In this document: positions 43,219 through 50,613 of the stretch, one piece after another
Layout of the letters: the number at the start of each line of letters is the position of its first letter
Numbering within the stretch: position 1 is the stretch's first letter
NCBI GenBank assembly: GCA_050012375.1
Contig: JBEKHH010000007.1
Span: forward strand, 58,336-122,335
Source of the DNA: PALSA-1353 sp050012375
GTDB lineage: Bacteria > Planctomycetota > Phycisphaerae > Tepidisphaerales > Tepidisphaeraceae
Reading direction: 5' to 3'
DNA: 64,000 nt
Made by a program: the position numbers and the translations under genes
The notes under the pieces: model-generated
The model's input: the letters and a program-made list of their open reading frames with translations, nothing else
Told to the model about the DNA's origin: nothing
The model's database searches: none

Positions 43219-43776
43219 TTACTTCGTCGCCGCCCCGGCGCCTGCAAACGCCTTGCCCGGCTTGATCTTCACGACTTCGCCTTCATATCGCACGCCCTTG
43301 CCCTTGTAGGGTTCGGGCTTGCGCACGCGGCGAACGTCGCTGGCGAATTGGCCAACCAACTGCTTGTCCGGACCCGTCACGTGCACCTTGGCGCCTTCGA
43401 TGGTCACCTCCACGCCTTCCGGAATCGGCACGCTAATCGTATTGGCATATCCAACCGACATCACCAGCGATTTTCCCTTCATCTCCGCCTTGTAGCCAAC
43501 GCCCTGGACTTCCAGCGTCTTCTTGTATCCGTTGACGACCCCCTCAACCATGTTCGCCAGCAGCGACCGCGTCAGGCCGTGCAGCGCCTTGCTTTGCCGC
43601 TCATCATCGGGCCGAGTGACGATCAATTCCTTCTTGGTCGAGTCCAGCGCAACCTTGATCAAGGGATGGATGCGCTGCTCCAGCTTTCCCTTGGGTCCTT
43701 CAACCCGAACCAGGTGATCCTGCACCGTCACCTTGGCGGCTCCGATGGGCACCGGTTTTTTTCCAATACGGCTCAT
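43219..43776 (-). CDS. rplF: 50S ribosomal protein L6
   Basis: The 185-residue protein starts MSRIGKKPVPIG and shows the duplicated L6 fold, ending PEPYKGKGVRYEGEVVKIKPGKAF with a short Ala tail. Its ribosome binding site AAAGGAA (minus strand, 43781-43787) overlaps the outer end of the hairpin stem at 43786-43854. Confidence 0.96.
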   Translation of the reverse strand: MSRIGKKPVPIGAAKVTVQDHLVRVEGPKGKLEQRIHPLIKVALDSTKKELIVTRPDDERQSKALHGLTRSLLANMVEGVVNGYKKTLEVQGVGYKAEMKGKSLVMSVGYANTISVPIPEGVEVTIEGAKVHVTGPDKQLVGQFASDVRRVRKPEPYKGKGVRYEGEVVKIKPGKAFAGAGAATK

Positions 43777-43785
43777 GGAATTCCT

Positions 43786-43854
43786 TTGTCATTGGTCATT
43801 GGTCATTTGTCATTTGCAAATGCGCTCAACAAATGACCAGTGACAAATGACAAT
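43786..43854. repeat. Hairpin repeat (TTGTCATT family) between rpsH and rplF
   Basis: Left-arm words TTGTCATTGGTCATTGGTCA pair with the right-arm TGACCAGTGACAAATGACAA. The stem reaches from five bases after the rpsH stop to inside the rplF ribosome binding site, so folding could compete with initiation on rplF. Confidence 0.92.
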
Positions 43855-43858
43855 TCTC

Positions 43859-44257
43859 TCAACTAACCGTGCACAATAATTCTCCGCCCACGTTCTCCTG
43901 TCTTGCCTTGCGATCGCTCATGACGCCCTTGCTCGTGCTGACCACGGCGATTCCCATGCCGTTCAGCACCTTGGGCAGATCGTCCACGGCGCGATAAATC
44001 CGCCGGCCCGGCTTGGATTGCCGGTCGAGTTCGTGAATCACCTTTTCGCCGCTCATCGAATATTTGAGCTTGACGCGAAGCTGGCCCTGCCGGCCGTCGT
44101 CGATAACGTCGAACTCTTCGATGTAGCCCTCCTCCTTCAGCACATGGGCAATCCCGTTGCAAATCTTGCTGCGGGGAATGAGCACCACTTTTCGCCCGAC
44201 GCGATTGGCGTTGCGAATTCGCGTCAGCATGTCCGCGATGGGATCTTGATTGTTCAT
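43859..44257 (-). CDS. rpsH: 30S ribosomal protein S8
   Basis: The 132-residue protein starts with MNNQDPIADMLTRIRNANRV and ends with VVSTSKGVMSDRKARQENVGGE, the S8 consensus including the RNA-binding C-terminal motif. It is in spc-operon order between rpsN and rplF. Confidence 0.97.
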   Translation of the reverse strand: MNNQDPIADMLTRIRNANRVGRKVVLIPRSKICNGIAHVLKEEGYIEEFDVIDDGRQGQLRVKLKYSMSGEKVIHELDRQSKPGRRIYRAVDDLPKVLNGMGIAVVSTSKGVMSDRKARQENVGGELLCTVS

Positions 44258-44307
44258 CGCTCTTTTCTTCCTGCTTTGTGTCCTGTCCTTCGAGAACCGC
44301 TTTGCAT

Positions 44308-44577
44308 CTACCAGCTCGCTTTCTTGAGGCCGGGGATCTTGCCGGCCAGCGCCAATTCCCGAAGCATGATCCGCGAGACTTTGAACTTCCGCAGCACGCC
44401 CCGCGACCGGCCAGTCAACTGACAGCGGTTGTGCGAACGCGTCGGGCTGGAATCGCGCGGAAGCTTTGCCAATGCGGCGTAGTTCTTCTGCTTCTTGAGT
44501 TGCCGCCGCTTTTCGGCATATTTCTTCACCAGCGCCTCACGACGCTTCTGCTTGAAAACCCACGCCGTTGTGGCCAT
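44308..44577 (-). CDS. rpsN: 30S ribosomal protein S14, zinc-free form
   Basis: The 89-residue protein ends NRCQLTGRSRGVLRKFKVSRI and on to GLKKASW, the S14 signature. Only one Cys remains in the region where the zinc form has four, so this is the zinc-independent variant. L36 in the same operon keeps its zinc site. Confidence 0.96.
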   Translation of the reverse strand: MATTAWVFKQKRREALVKKYAEKRRQLKKQKNYAALAKLPRDSSPTRSHNRCQLTGRSRGVLRKFKVSRIMLRELALAGKIPGLKKASW

Positions 44578-44594
44578 ACGTCCTCTCCGATCGG

Positions 44595-45365
44595 TTACTT
44601 TCCGTCCTTCGCGTCGGTGCGGAAGGGGAAACCAAACTGTTTGAGCAATTCCCGGCCCTGTTCCGGATTCGCCGCGGTCGTCACCATCGAGATGTTCATC
44701 CCCTGCTGGAACGTCACCTCCGCCGCGTTGATTTCCGGAAAAACCGTCTGCTCCGTGAATCCGAAATTAAAATTGCCCTTCTTGTCGAACCCGTCCGGCG
44801 ACAACCCGCGAAAGTCCCGCACCCGCGGGATCGCCAGCGTGATCAGCCGATCCAGGAATTCGTACATCCGGCTGCCACGCAGAGTCACCTTCAATCCCGT
44901 CTCCTGACCCTCGCGAACCTTGAAATTCGCCACGCTCTTCTTCGCCTTGCAGCGCACCGGCCTTTGCCCGGCGATCACGCCGAGTTCCTTTTCCGCCTGC
45001 TCGATCTTGCCCTTCTCGCCGGCGGTGGCCAACTTGCCCACTCCCATCGAGATGACGATCTTCTCCAGCCGCGGCACGGCCAGAGAATTCTTGTGGCCAA
45101 ACTTCTCCTTCAAGCCCGGCACAACCTTCTCGCGGAATTGCGTGAGCAGCCGCGGGATCGGCGCCGGTTCCTGCGGACCGGTATCTGCCTCCTCCTGAGC
45201 CGCCGCCGACGGCCGCTTGGGCTTCTGCTGCTTGCCGCCACCCTTGGCCTGGGCTTCGCCTTTGGCGCGGTCGCCTTTGGCGTGCTCGCCTTTGCCCGGC
45301 CCGTCGCCCCCTTCGCCTTTCTGGCCTTTGCCGTGCTTTTGCTTGTCCTCTTTCTTTTCCGACAT
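44595..45365 (-). CDS. rplE: 50S ribosomal protein L5 with charged N-terminal extension
   Basis: The L5 core (from about residue 77, IPRLLTQFREKVVPGLKEKFG, to the C-terminus) is complete, including the 5S rRNA-binding region. It is preceded by about 75 residues rich in Lys, Gly, Glu and Ala (KQKHGKGQKGEGGDGPGKGE and similar), with no counterpart in usual L5 of about 180 residues. I choose ATG 45365 because GAGGCAAG precedes it; the upstream part of the frame overlaps rplX. Confidence 0.93.
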   Translation of the reverse strand: MSEKKEDKQKHGKGQKGEGGDGPGKGEHAKGDRAKGEAQAKGGGKQQKPKRPSAAAQEEADTGPQEPAPIPRLLTQFREKVVPGLKEKFGHKNSLAVPRLEKIVISMGVGKLATAGEKGKIEQAEKELGVIAGQRPVRCKAKKSVANFKVREGQETGLKVTLRGSRMYEFLDRLITLAIPRVRDFRGLSPDGFDKKGNFNFGFTEQTVFPEINAAEVTFQQGMNISMVTTAANPEQGRELLKQFGFPFRTDAKDGK

Positions 45366-45390
45366 ACTTGCCTCTAGTGATCTGCTTTCT

Positions 45391-45720
45391 TTACTTCCTG
45401 CCGACGGTTCCCATATCCGTGCCGCTTCCGACGGCGATTTTATGTTTCTTCCCATCGCGCATTTCAAACCGCAATCGCGCGCCTTTGCCGGTCGTCGGGT
45501 CAATCGGCATGACGTTGCTGATGTGAATCGGCGCATCCTTCTGAATGCGGCCGCCCTGCGGGTTTCTCTGCGACGGCCGAACGTGCTTCCAAACCCGATT
45601 CACGCCTTCGACCACCACGCGGTCCCGCCCGGTCAGCACGCGCAGCACACGCCCCGACTGGCCCTTGTCGGCGCCCGCTATCACCATCACCTGATCGCCC
45701 GATTTAATATGTCGCGGCAT
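45391..45720 (-). CDS. rplX: 50S ribosomal protein L24
   Basis: The 109-residue protein starts MPRHIKSGDQVMVIAGADKGQ, the KOW motif of L24, and has the conserved EGVNRVWKHVRPSQRNPQGG. GAGAAGG precedes the ATG. It is in order between rplN and rplE. Confidence 0.96.
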   Translation of the reverse strand: MPRHIKSGDQVMVIAGADKGQSGRVLRVLTGRDRVVVEGVNRVWKHVRPSQRNPQGGRIQKDAPIHISNVMPIDPTTGKGARLRFEMRDGKKHKIAVGSGTDMGTVGRK

Positions 45721-45739
45721 ATCCAAGCCTTCTCGTCTC

Positions 45740-46126
45740 TTACACCACTTCCGCCGCAAGCGACACGATCTTCATGAAGTTCTTGTCGCGCAGCTCGCGG
45801 GCCACGGCGCCGAAAATGCGCGTGCCCCGCGGATTGTTTTCCTTGTCGATCACCACCGCGGCGTTGCGGTCGAAACGCACATAGCTGCCGTCGGTGCGCC
45901 GCGTCGGATGTCTCGTGCGAACCACCACGCAGCGGATGATTTCGCCCTGCTTGATCTCGCCGGTCGGCTGCGCCTTCTTCACCGCGCAGATAATCACGTC
46001 GCCGACGTGCGCCACCTTCCGCTTGAACTTGCCCTTGCTGCTGCTGCCTCGCAGCACCTTGATGCACATCGCCTGGCGGGCGCCGGTGTTGTCGGCGATG
46101 TCTATATAAGTCTGTTGCTGAATCAT
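45740..46126 (-). CDS. rplN: 50S ribosomal protein L14
   Basis: The 128-residue protein starts MIQQQTYIDIADNTGARQAM, has the central VKKAQPTGEIKQGEIIRCVVV, and ends with ARELRDKNFMKIVSLAAEVV, all diagnostic. The 94-base spacer upstream, toward rpsQ, is occupied by a hairpin repeat. Confidence 0.97.
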   Translation of the reverse strand: MIQQQTYIDIADNTGARQAMCIKVLRGSSSKGKFKRKVAHVGDVIICAVKKAQPTGEIKQGEIIRCVVVRTRHPTRRTDGSYVRFDRNAAVVIDKENNPRGTRIFGAVARELRDKNFMKIVSLAAEVV

Positions 46127-46142
46127 GGATCACTCAATTACT

Positions 46143-46211
46143 GTCATTGGTCATTGGTCCTTTGTCATTTGTAAAAAGGCATCTGCAAATGACCAATGAC
46201 AACTGACAAAT
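46143..46211. repeat. Hairpin repeat (TTGTCATT family) between rpsQ and rplN
   Basis: The left arm carries GTCATTGGTCATTGGTCCTT-like words, and the right arm CAAATGACCAATGACAACTG. The pair spans almost the whole gap between the rpsQ stop and the rplN start. Confidence 0.9.
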
Positions 46212-46220
46212 TACCAACCT

Positions 46221-46562
46221 TCATCTTTCTTCCGGCGCTTTGCCGGTCATGACTTCCTCGGCCGACACCAGCACCGCCCGCTCCGGCGCCTTCTGCACGA
46301 TCCGCAGCAGACGATGATGCTTGGTCTTGCTCAGCGGCCGGCACTCGGTGAGCTCCACCGTGTCGCCTTCCTTGGCTTCGTTCTTCTCATCGTGAGCGTG
46401 CAATACGGTTCGCCGCTTTAGATATTTTCCGTATTTCGCGTGCCGCATCTGGTAGTTCACCACGACCTTGATCGTTTTGTGACCTTTGTCCGAAGCCACA
46501 ACGCCAATGATCTTGCGAAGCTGCGATCGATCGGGAGTCGGGAGGGTTGTCGTTTGGGGCAT
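46221..46562 (-). CDS. rpsQ: 30S ribosomal protein S17
   Basis: The 113-residue protein has the S17 OB-fold core (KIIGVVASDKGHKTIKVVVNY, then EGDTVELTECRPLSKTKHHRL). Residues 1-14 and the last 25 are extensions beyond the usual 80-85 residues. It follows rpmC by 15 bases. Confidence 0.96.
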   Translation of the reverse strand: MPQTTTLPTPDRSQLRKIIGVVASDKGHKTIKVVVNYQMRHAKYGKYLKRRTVLHAHDEKNEAKEGDTVELTECRPLSKTKHHRLLRIVQKAPERAVLVSAEEVMTGKAPEER

Positions 46563-46577
46563 AATGATCTCGCTAGC

Positions 46578-46823
46578 TTATTTCGCGGCTGTCGATTCGG
46601 CGGACGCCGGTTTGCCCGCCTCCAATTTTGCCGCTTCCAGCTCGCGCTGATGCAGCACCGTCTTCAGACGCGCTATCGCCTTGCGGGCCTTTCCCAACTG
46701 GCTCGGATCCTCCAGCTTTTCCGTCACCGACTGGGTTCGCAGCGTAAACAGATGTTTCTGCTGCTCGGCCAATTCGAGGCGAATGTGATCCGTTTCCTTC
46801 AGCCGAATTTCCTTCATCTTCAT
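46578..46823 (-). CDS. rpmC: 50S ribosomal protein L29
   Basis: The 81-residue protein shows the L29 helical hairpin (LEEL-type core, LAEQQKHLFTLRTQSVTEKLE, then KARKAIARLKTVLHQRELEA). The last 15 residues are an Ala/Lys tail. A methionine two codons in could also be the start. Confidence 0.94.
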   Translation of the reverse strand: MKMKEIRLKETDHIRLELAEQQKHLFTLRTQSVTEKLEDPSQLGKARKAIARLKTVLHQRELEAAKLEAGKPASAESTAAK

Positions 46824-46835
46824 GACGTTCCATTC

Positions 46836-47258
46836 CTACGCGACGGCGCGCCTGCGATGCACGAACCGGCAGGCAATCGGCATCTTGTGGGCCACGCGAG
46901 CCAGCGCCCGCTTGGCCGTCACTTCATCCACGCCGGTGATTTCAAACATCATCGTGCCCGGCTTCACCACCGCACACCAATATTCCGGATCGCCCTTGCC
47001 CTTGCCCATGCGCGTTTCCAGCGGCTTACCCGATACAGGCTTGTGCGGAAAAATCCGAATGAACACGCGCCCCTCGCGGCGGAGGAAATGGCTGCACGCC
47101 ACACGCCCGGCTTCGATCTGCCTAGCCGTGATCCATGCCGCCTTGAGCGCCTGCAACCCGTACTCGCCGAACGCCACCGTGTTCCCGCGGGTCGCATTCC
47201 CTTTCATTTTGCCGCGATGGCTTTTGCGGAATTTCACCCGCTTGGGCATCATGGGCAT
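46836..47258 (-). CDS. rplP: 50S ribosomal protein L16
   Basis: The 140-residue protein begins MPMMPKRVKFRKSHRGKMKG, the L16 N-terminus, with the conserved RIFPHKPVSGKPLETRMGKGKG and AHKMPIACRFV near the end. GAGGTGTGCT precedes the ATG. It is in order between rpsC and rpmC. Confidence 0.97.
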   Translation of the reverse strand: MPMMPKRVKFRKSHRGKMKGNATRGNTVAFGEYGLQALKAAWITARQIEAGRVACSHFLRREGRVFIRIFPHKPVSGKPLETRMGKGKGDPEYWCAVVKPGTMMFEITGVDEVTAKRALARVAHKMPIACRFVHRRRAVA

Positions 47259-47270
47259 AGCACACCTCGT

Positions 47271-47969
47271 TTACCGTCGGCCGCGACGCGGCGCGCCGCC
47301 GGGTCGAATGTCCGTTTCCAAAACTTCTTCCCCGTACATGCCGCGATAAATCCACACTTTCACGCCGATCGCGCCATACGTGGTGAATGCCGTTGCCTGG
47401 CCGTAATTCACATCGGCCTGGAGGGTCGTCAGCGGCACGGAGCCGGTGGTCGCCTTTTCGCTGCGGGCGATTTCCGCCCCGCCCAGCCGGCCCGATACGC
47501 TGATGCGGATCCCCTTGGCCCCCGCCTGCATCGTCGCGTCCATGCGCATTTTCAATACGCGCCGGAAGCTGGCGCGCTTCTTTAGTTGTTCGGCAATGGC
47601 CTCAGCCACCAACTGTGCATTCAAGTCCGGATTCTTGATCTCGATCACCTTGATCGGCGCGACCTTGCGTTTGATCAGGTCCTCAAGCTCCTCGCGGAGC
47701 TTGTCCACCTCGGCGCCCTTTGGACCGATCACCAGGCCCGGCCGGGCGGTCTTGATCGTGACGGTGACTTCTTCGCGCGTGCGCTCGATTAGGATGTCGC
47801 TGACGGCCGCGAACGGCGGTCTGCGGTTCAACCTTTCATCGATATGTTTGCGAACCCTGAAGTCCTCGCCCAAAAAGTCGCCAAACGCGGATTTCGGCGC
47901 GTACCACCGGCTCTTCCAGTCCTCGGTGATCCCGGTGCGAAACCCAATTGGATTGACCTTTTGACCCAT
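47271..47969 (-). CDS. rpsC: 30S ribosomal protein S3
   Basis: The 232-residue protein begins MGQKVNPIGFRTGITEDWKS and carries the KH domain (VIGPKGAEVDKLREELEDLI) and the C-terminal S3 domain (YGAIGVKVWIYRG). It binds mRNA at the ribosome entry channel. The C-terminus ends in a short basic run. Confidence 0.97.
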   Translation of the reverse strand: MGQKVNPIGFRTGITEDWKSRWYAPKSAFGDFLGEDFRVRKHIDERLNRRPPFAAVSDILIERTREEVTVTIKTARPGLVIGPKGAEVDKLREELEDLIKRKVAPIKVIEIKNPDLNAQLVAEAIAEQLKKRASFRRVLKMRMDATMQAGAKGIRISVSGRLGGAEIARSEKATTGSVPLTTLQADVNYGQATAFTTYGAIGVKVWIYRGMYGEEVLETDIRPGGAPRRGRR

Positions 47970-47981
47970 AAACGTCCCTCG

Positions 47982-48341
47982 CTATTTCCGCCGGGCCTTC
48001 TCGTTGTCCTTACGCTCATCCAGCGTCACGATCAGATGGCTGGTGCGCTTGAGGATCGAATAGGCCTTGCCGCGATCCTTCGGCTGAAATCGCTTGATCA
48101 CCGGACCCGGATCGACCCAGCACTTCGCCACGTACAGCGCGTTGCGCGAGCGGACATCCCGCTCCGCCGCATTGGCAACCGCCGAGCGGACGACCTTCTC
48201 GATCATCCCGCTGGCCCGCTGCTTGGCGAATCGCAGCAGGGTGATGGCGTCATCGACGTCCCGGCCGCGGATCAGATTCATCAGCAGCCGCGCTTTCCGC
48301 GGCGCGATCCGCGCGAAACGATGTTTGGCTTCAAATGGCAT
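47982..48341 (-). CDS. rplV: 50S ribosomal protein L22
   Basis: The 119-residue protein has the L22 core (RIAPRKARLLMNLIRGRDVDDA), though with a shortened loop before the beta hairpin. The start is the ATG giving MPFEAKHRFARI, with GAGG nine bases upstream, rather than the preceding TTG. It lies between rpsS and rpsC. Confidence 0.95.
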   Translation of the reverse strand: MPFEAKHRFARIAPRKARLLMNLIRGRDVDDAITLLRFAKQRASGMIEKVVRSAVANAAERDVRSRNALYVAKCWVDPGPVIKRFQPKDRGKAYSILKRTSHLIVTLDERKDNEKARRK

Positions 48342-48356
48342 GGGCAATTCCTCGCT

Positions 48357-48677
48357 TCATGTCGATGGCGCGGGCGCCGGCGCGGTCCCTGCCGCCGCTG
48401 CCGCTGCCGCCAAAGCCTTCTTGCCGCTGTGGCCCTTGAAAATCCGCGTCGGCGAGAACTCGCCCAGCTTGTGCCCAACCATGTCTTCCTGGATGAACAC
48501 CTTCAAAAACTTGTTCCCGTTATGCACCTCAAACGTGTGGCCCACGAATTCCGGAATGATGGTGCACATCCGCGCCCACGTCTTGATGGGCTGCTTGGCC
48601 CGGTTCTCATTCAGCTTCGACACCTTGCGGAACAATTTCTCGTCCACGTAAGGGCCTTTCTTGGCGCTTCGACTCAT
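48357..48677 (-). CDS. rpsS: 30S ribosomal protein S19
   Basis: The 106-residue protein begins MSRSAKKGPYVDEKLFRKVS and has the S19 core (WARMCTIIPEFVGHTFEVHNG). The tail after GHSGKK is Ala/Pro-rich and not usual. GGAG precedes the ATG. The spacer to rplB is filled by a hairpin repeat. Confidence 0.96.
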   Translation of the reverse strand: MSRSAKKGPYVDEKLFRKVSKLNENRAKQPIKTWARMCTIIPEFVGHTFEVHNGNKFLKVFIQEDMVGHKLGEFSPTRIFKGHSGKKALAAAAAAAGTAPAPAPST

Positions 48678-48698
48678 TGCTGCTCCGTCTGGTTCGCG

Positions 48699-48821
48699 AA
48701 ATCCGAAACCAGAAATCCGAATGACGAAACAAATTCGAATGACGAAATCAGGACGCTTCGCCCTTTCGTCATTCTGGTTTCGGATTTGGTTCGGATTTCG
48801 GGTTTCGTCATTCTGGTTTTC
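48699..48821. repeat. Hairpin repeat (CGAAACCAGAAT family) between rplB and rpsS
   Basis: The left arm carries AAATCCGAAACCAGAAATCC and AATGACGAA words, and the right arm carries their complements (ATTCTGGTTTCGGATTTGG and similar) up to the base next to the rplB stop. The word family is the one found at 6790-6922, 42 kb away. Confidence 0.9.
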
Positions 48822-49691
48822 CTACAAATTCACGGTCTGCGGCCGCTGCTGATGGGTTCCAAACTTTCTTCGCCGCAGGATTAATTTCTCGCTGTTCTTC
48901 CGGGGGCTACGGGTGATGCCGCCCTTGGCCGGCACGCCGGTTTTGCTCACCGGATGCCGCCCGCCGTTGCTGCGACCCTCCCCGCCGCCCAGCGGATGGT
49001 CAATCGGGTTCATCGCCTTGGCCCGCGTGTGGGGACGAATCCCCATGTTTCGGCTGCGGCCCGCCTTGCCGATGCTCACGTTGATCCAATCCAGATTCCC
49101 CAGTTGTCCGATGGTTGCCCGACACGCGCTTCGCACCCGCCTCATTTCCCCCGACGGCAGAATAATCACCGCCCATTCCCCTTCGCGCGCCCCCAGCCTC
49201 CCCACGCCGCCGGCCGAGCGAACCAGCTTGCCCCCCTGACCGGGATTCATCTCAATATTGTTGATCTCCAGCCCCGTCGGAATATTCGCCAGCGGAAGAC
49301 AGTTGCCAATTTCCGGCGGCGCATCCGGTCCGCTCACCACCTTTGCCCCCGGCAACAGCCCGTTCGGACACAAAATGTAGGACTGGGTCCCGTCCGCGTA
49401 TTTGATCAACGCGATATTCACGCTCCGGTTGGGGTCGTACTCGATCGCTTCGACATTGGCGACCATGCCGTCCTTGGATTGTCGCTTGAAATCGATGATG
49501 CGATACATCCGCTTGTTGCCGCCGCCGCGGTGTTTGGCGGTGATGACCCCGTGATGGTTCCGTCCACTGGAGCGAATGCGCTTGGTCAACAACGACTTTT
49601 CCGGTTCTTTGTTCGAAACGGACGACTTGTAATCCAGCACCGACCCCGCTCGGCGGCCCGCTGATGTCGGATTGTAATAGTTAATGGCCAT
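48822..49691 (-). CDS. rplB: 50S ribosomal protein L2
   Basis: The 289-residue protein starts MAINYYNPTSAGRRAGSVLD and has the SH3-like and OB core (GRNHHGVITAKHRGGGNKRM) and the C-terminal motif HPLGGGEGRSNGGRHP. GAGAATGGAAG precedes the ATG. L2 acts in subunit association and near the peptidyl transferase centre. It is in order between rplW and rpsS. Confidence 0.97.
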   Translation of the reverse strand: MAINYYNPTSAGRRAGSVLDYKSSVSNKEPEKSLLTKRIRSSGRNHHGVITAKHRGGGNKRMYRIIDFKRQSKDGMVANVEAIEYDPNRSVNIALIKYADGTQSYILCPNGLLPGAKVVSGPDAPPEIGNCLPLANIPTGLEINNIEMNPGQGGKLVRSAGGVGRLGAREGEWAVIILPSGEMRRVRSACRATIGQLGNLDWINVSIGKAGRSRNMGIRPHTRAKAMNPIDHPLGGGEGRSNGGRHPVSKTGVPAKGGITRSPRKNSEKLILRRRKFGTHQQRPQTVNL

Positions 49692-49710
49692 CTTCCATTC
49701 TCTCAGTCTG

Positions 49711-49989
49711 CTAGTACAACTCGATCCTGGAATCCTCATCCAGCGTCACAATCGCCCGCTTCCAATTGCTGGTCGTGGCCATCTTGAACCGCGACCGCCG
49801 CGGCTTGCCCTTGCGGTTCATCGTGCGAACATCGATCACTTTCACGTTGTAAATCGCCTGGACGGCCTGGCGGATTTCCGTCTTGTTCGCGCCGCGCGCC
49901 ACCTGAAACGCGTACACGTTCCGCGACTCCTGCAAATGTGTGCTCTTCTCCGTGACCAGCGGCTTGATGATGACGTTCGTGTGATCCAT
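49711..49989 (-). CDS. rplW: 50S ribosomal protein L23
   Basis: The 92-residue protein starts MDHTNVIIKPLVTEKSTHLQ, the L23 N-terminus, with the later VKVIDVRTMNRKGKPRR. It lies at the polypeptide exit. It is in order between rplD and rplB. Confidence 0.97.
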   Translation of the reverse strand: MDHTNVIIKPLVTEKSTHLQESRNVYAFQVARGANKTEIRQAVQAIYNVKVIDVRTMNRKGKPRRSRFKMATTSNWKRAIVTLDEDSRIELY

Positions 49990-49998
49990 GATTTTTGC

Positions 49999-50613
49999 TT
50001 ATGCCAGGATCTGCTCCAAACCCGCCCGCGTCAAAAGCAGCGTGCGATTCTTGAGAATTTCCCAGGCGTTGAGCTGCGCCACAGTCGTCAGCGTCGTTCG
50101 ATCCAGATTGCGCGCCGATCGCACCAGGTTTTCATCCCGGCCGTGAATCGCCAGCAAACAGCTCCGATCGATCCCCAGCGCCTTGTAAACCTGAGCCATG
50201 TGCTTTGTCTTGGGTTCCGGCAGCTTGATTTCATTGACGACGCGGACGTCGTTGCTCTGTAGTTTCATCAGGATCGCGCTATTCCGCGCCAGCCGGCGCA
50301 ATTGCTTTGGAATCGCCTGACGCCAATCCTTCGGCCGCTTTTGCTTGGCATGTCCGCCGCCTTTTTTGATCGGATTGCGTATGCCGCCCGTGCGCGCGTT
50401 GCCCGTTCCTTTTTGGCGAAACACCTTTCGCGTCGCCCCGGCCACTTCGCCCCGCGCCAGCGTCTGCACCGTCCCCTGCCGCTGGTTTGTGTGGTACGCC
50501 ACGATCGCCTGCTTCAGGACGTTCTTGCGGACCGTACCCCCGAGCTTGGCCTCGTCCACCTGGAGGCTTTCCAGCTTCCGGCCGGTCTGATCAAATACCG
50601 GGACTTCGATCAT
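49999..50613 (-). CDS. rplD: 50S ribosomal protein L4
   Basis: The 204-residue protein begins MIEVPVFDQTGRKLESLQVD and carries the long L4 loop (RQKGTGNARTGGIRNPIKKG). In Escherichia coli L4 represses its own operon by attenuation. Its start overlaps the rplC stop by four bases (ATGA), so the two are coupled. Confidence 0.96.
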   Translation of the reverse strand: MIEVPVFDQTGRKLESLQVDEAKLGGTVRKNVLKQAIVAYHTNQRQGTVQTLARGEVAGATRKVFRQKGTGNARTGGIRNPIKKGGGHAKQKRPKDWRQAIPKQLRRLARNSAILMKLQSNDVRVVNEIKLPEPKTKHMAQVYKALGIDRSCLLAIHGRDENLVRSARNLDRTTLTTVAQLNAWEILKNRTLLLTRAGLEQILA

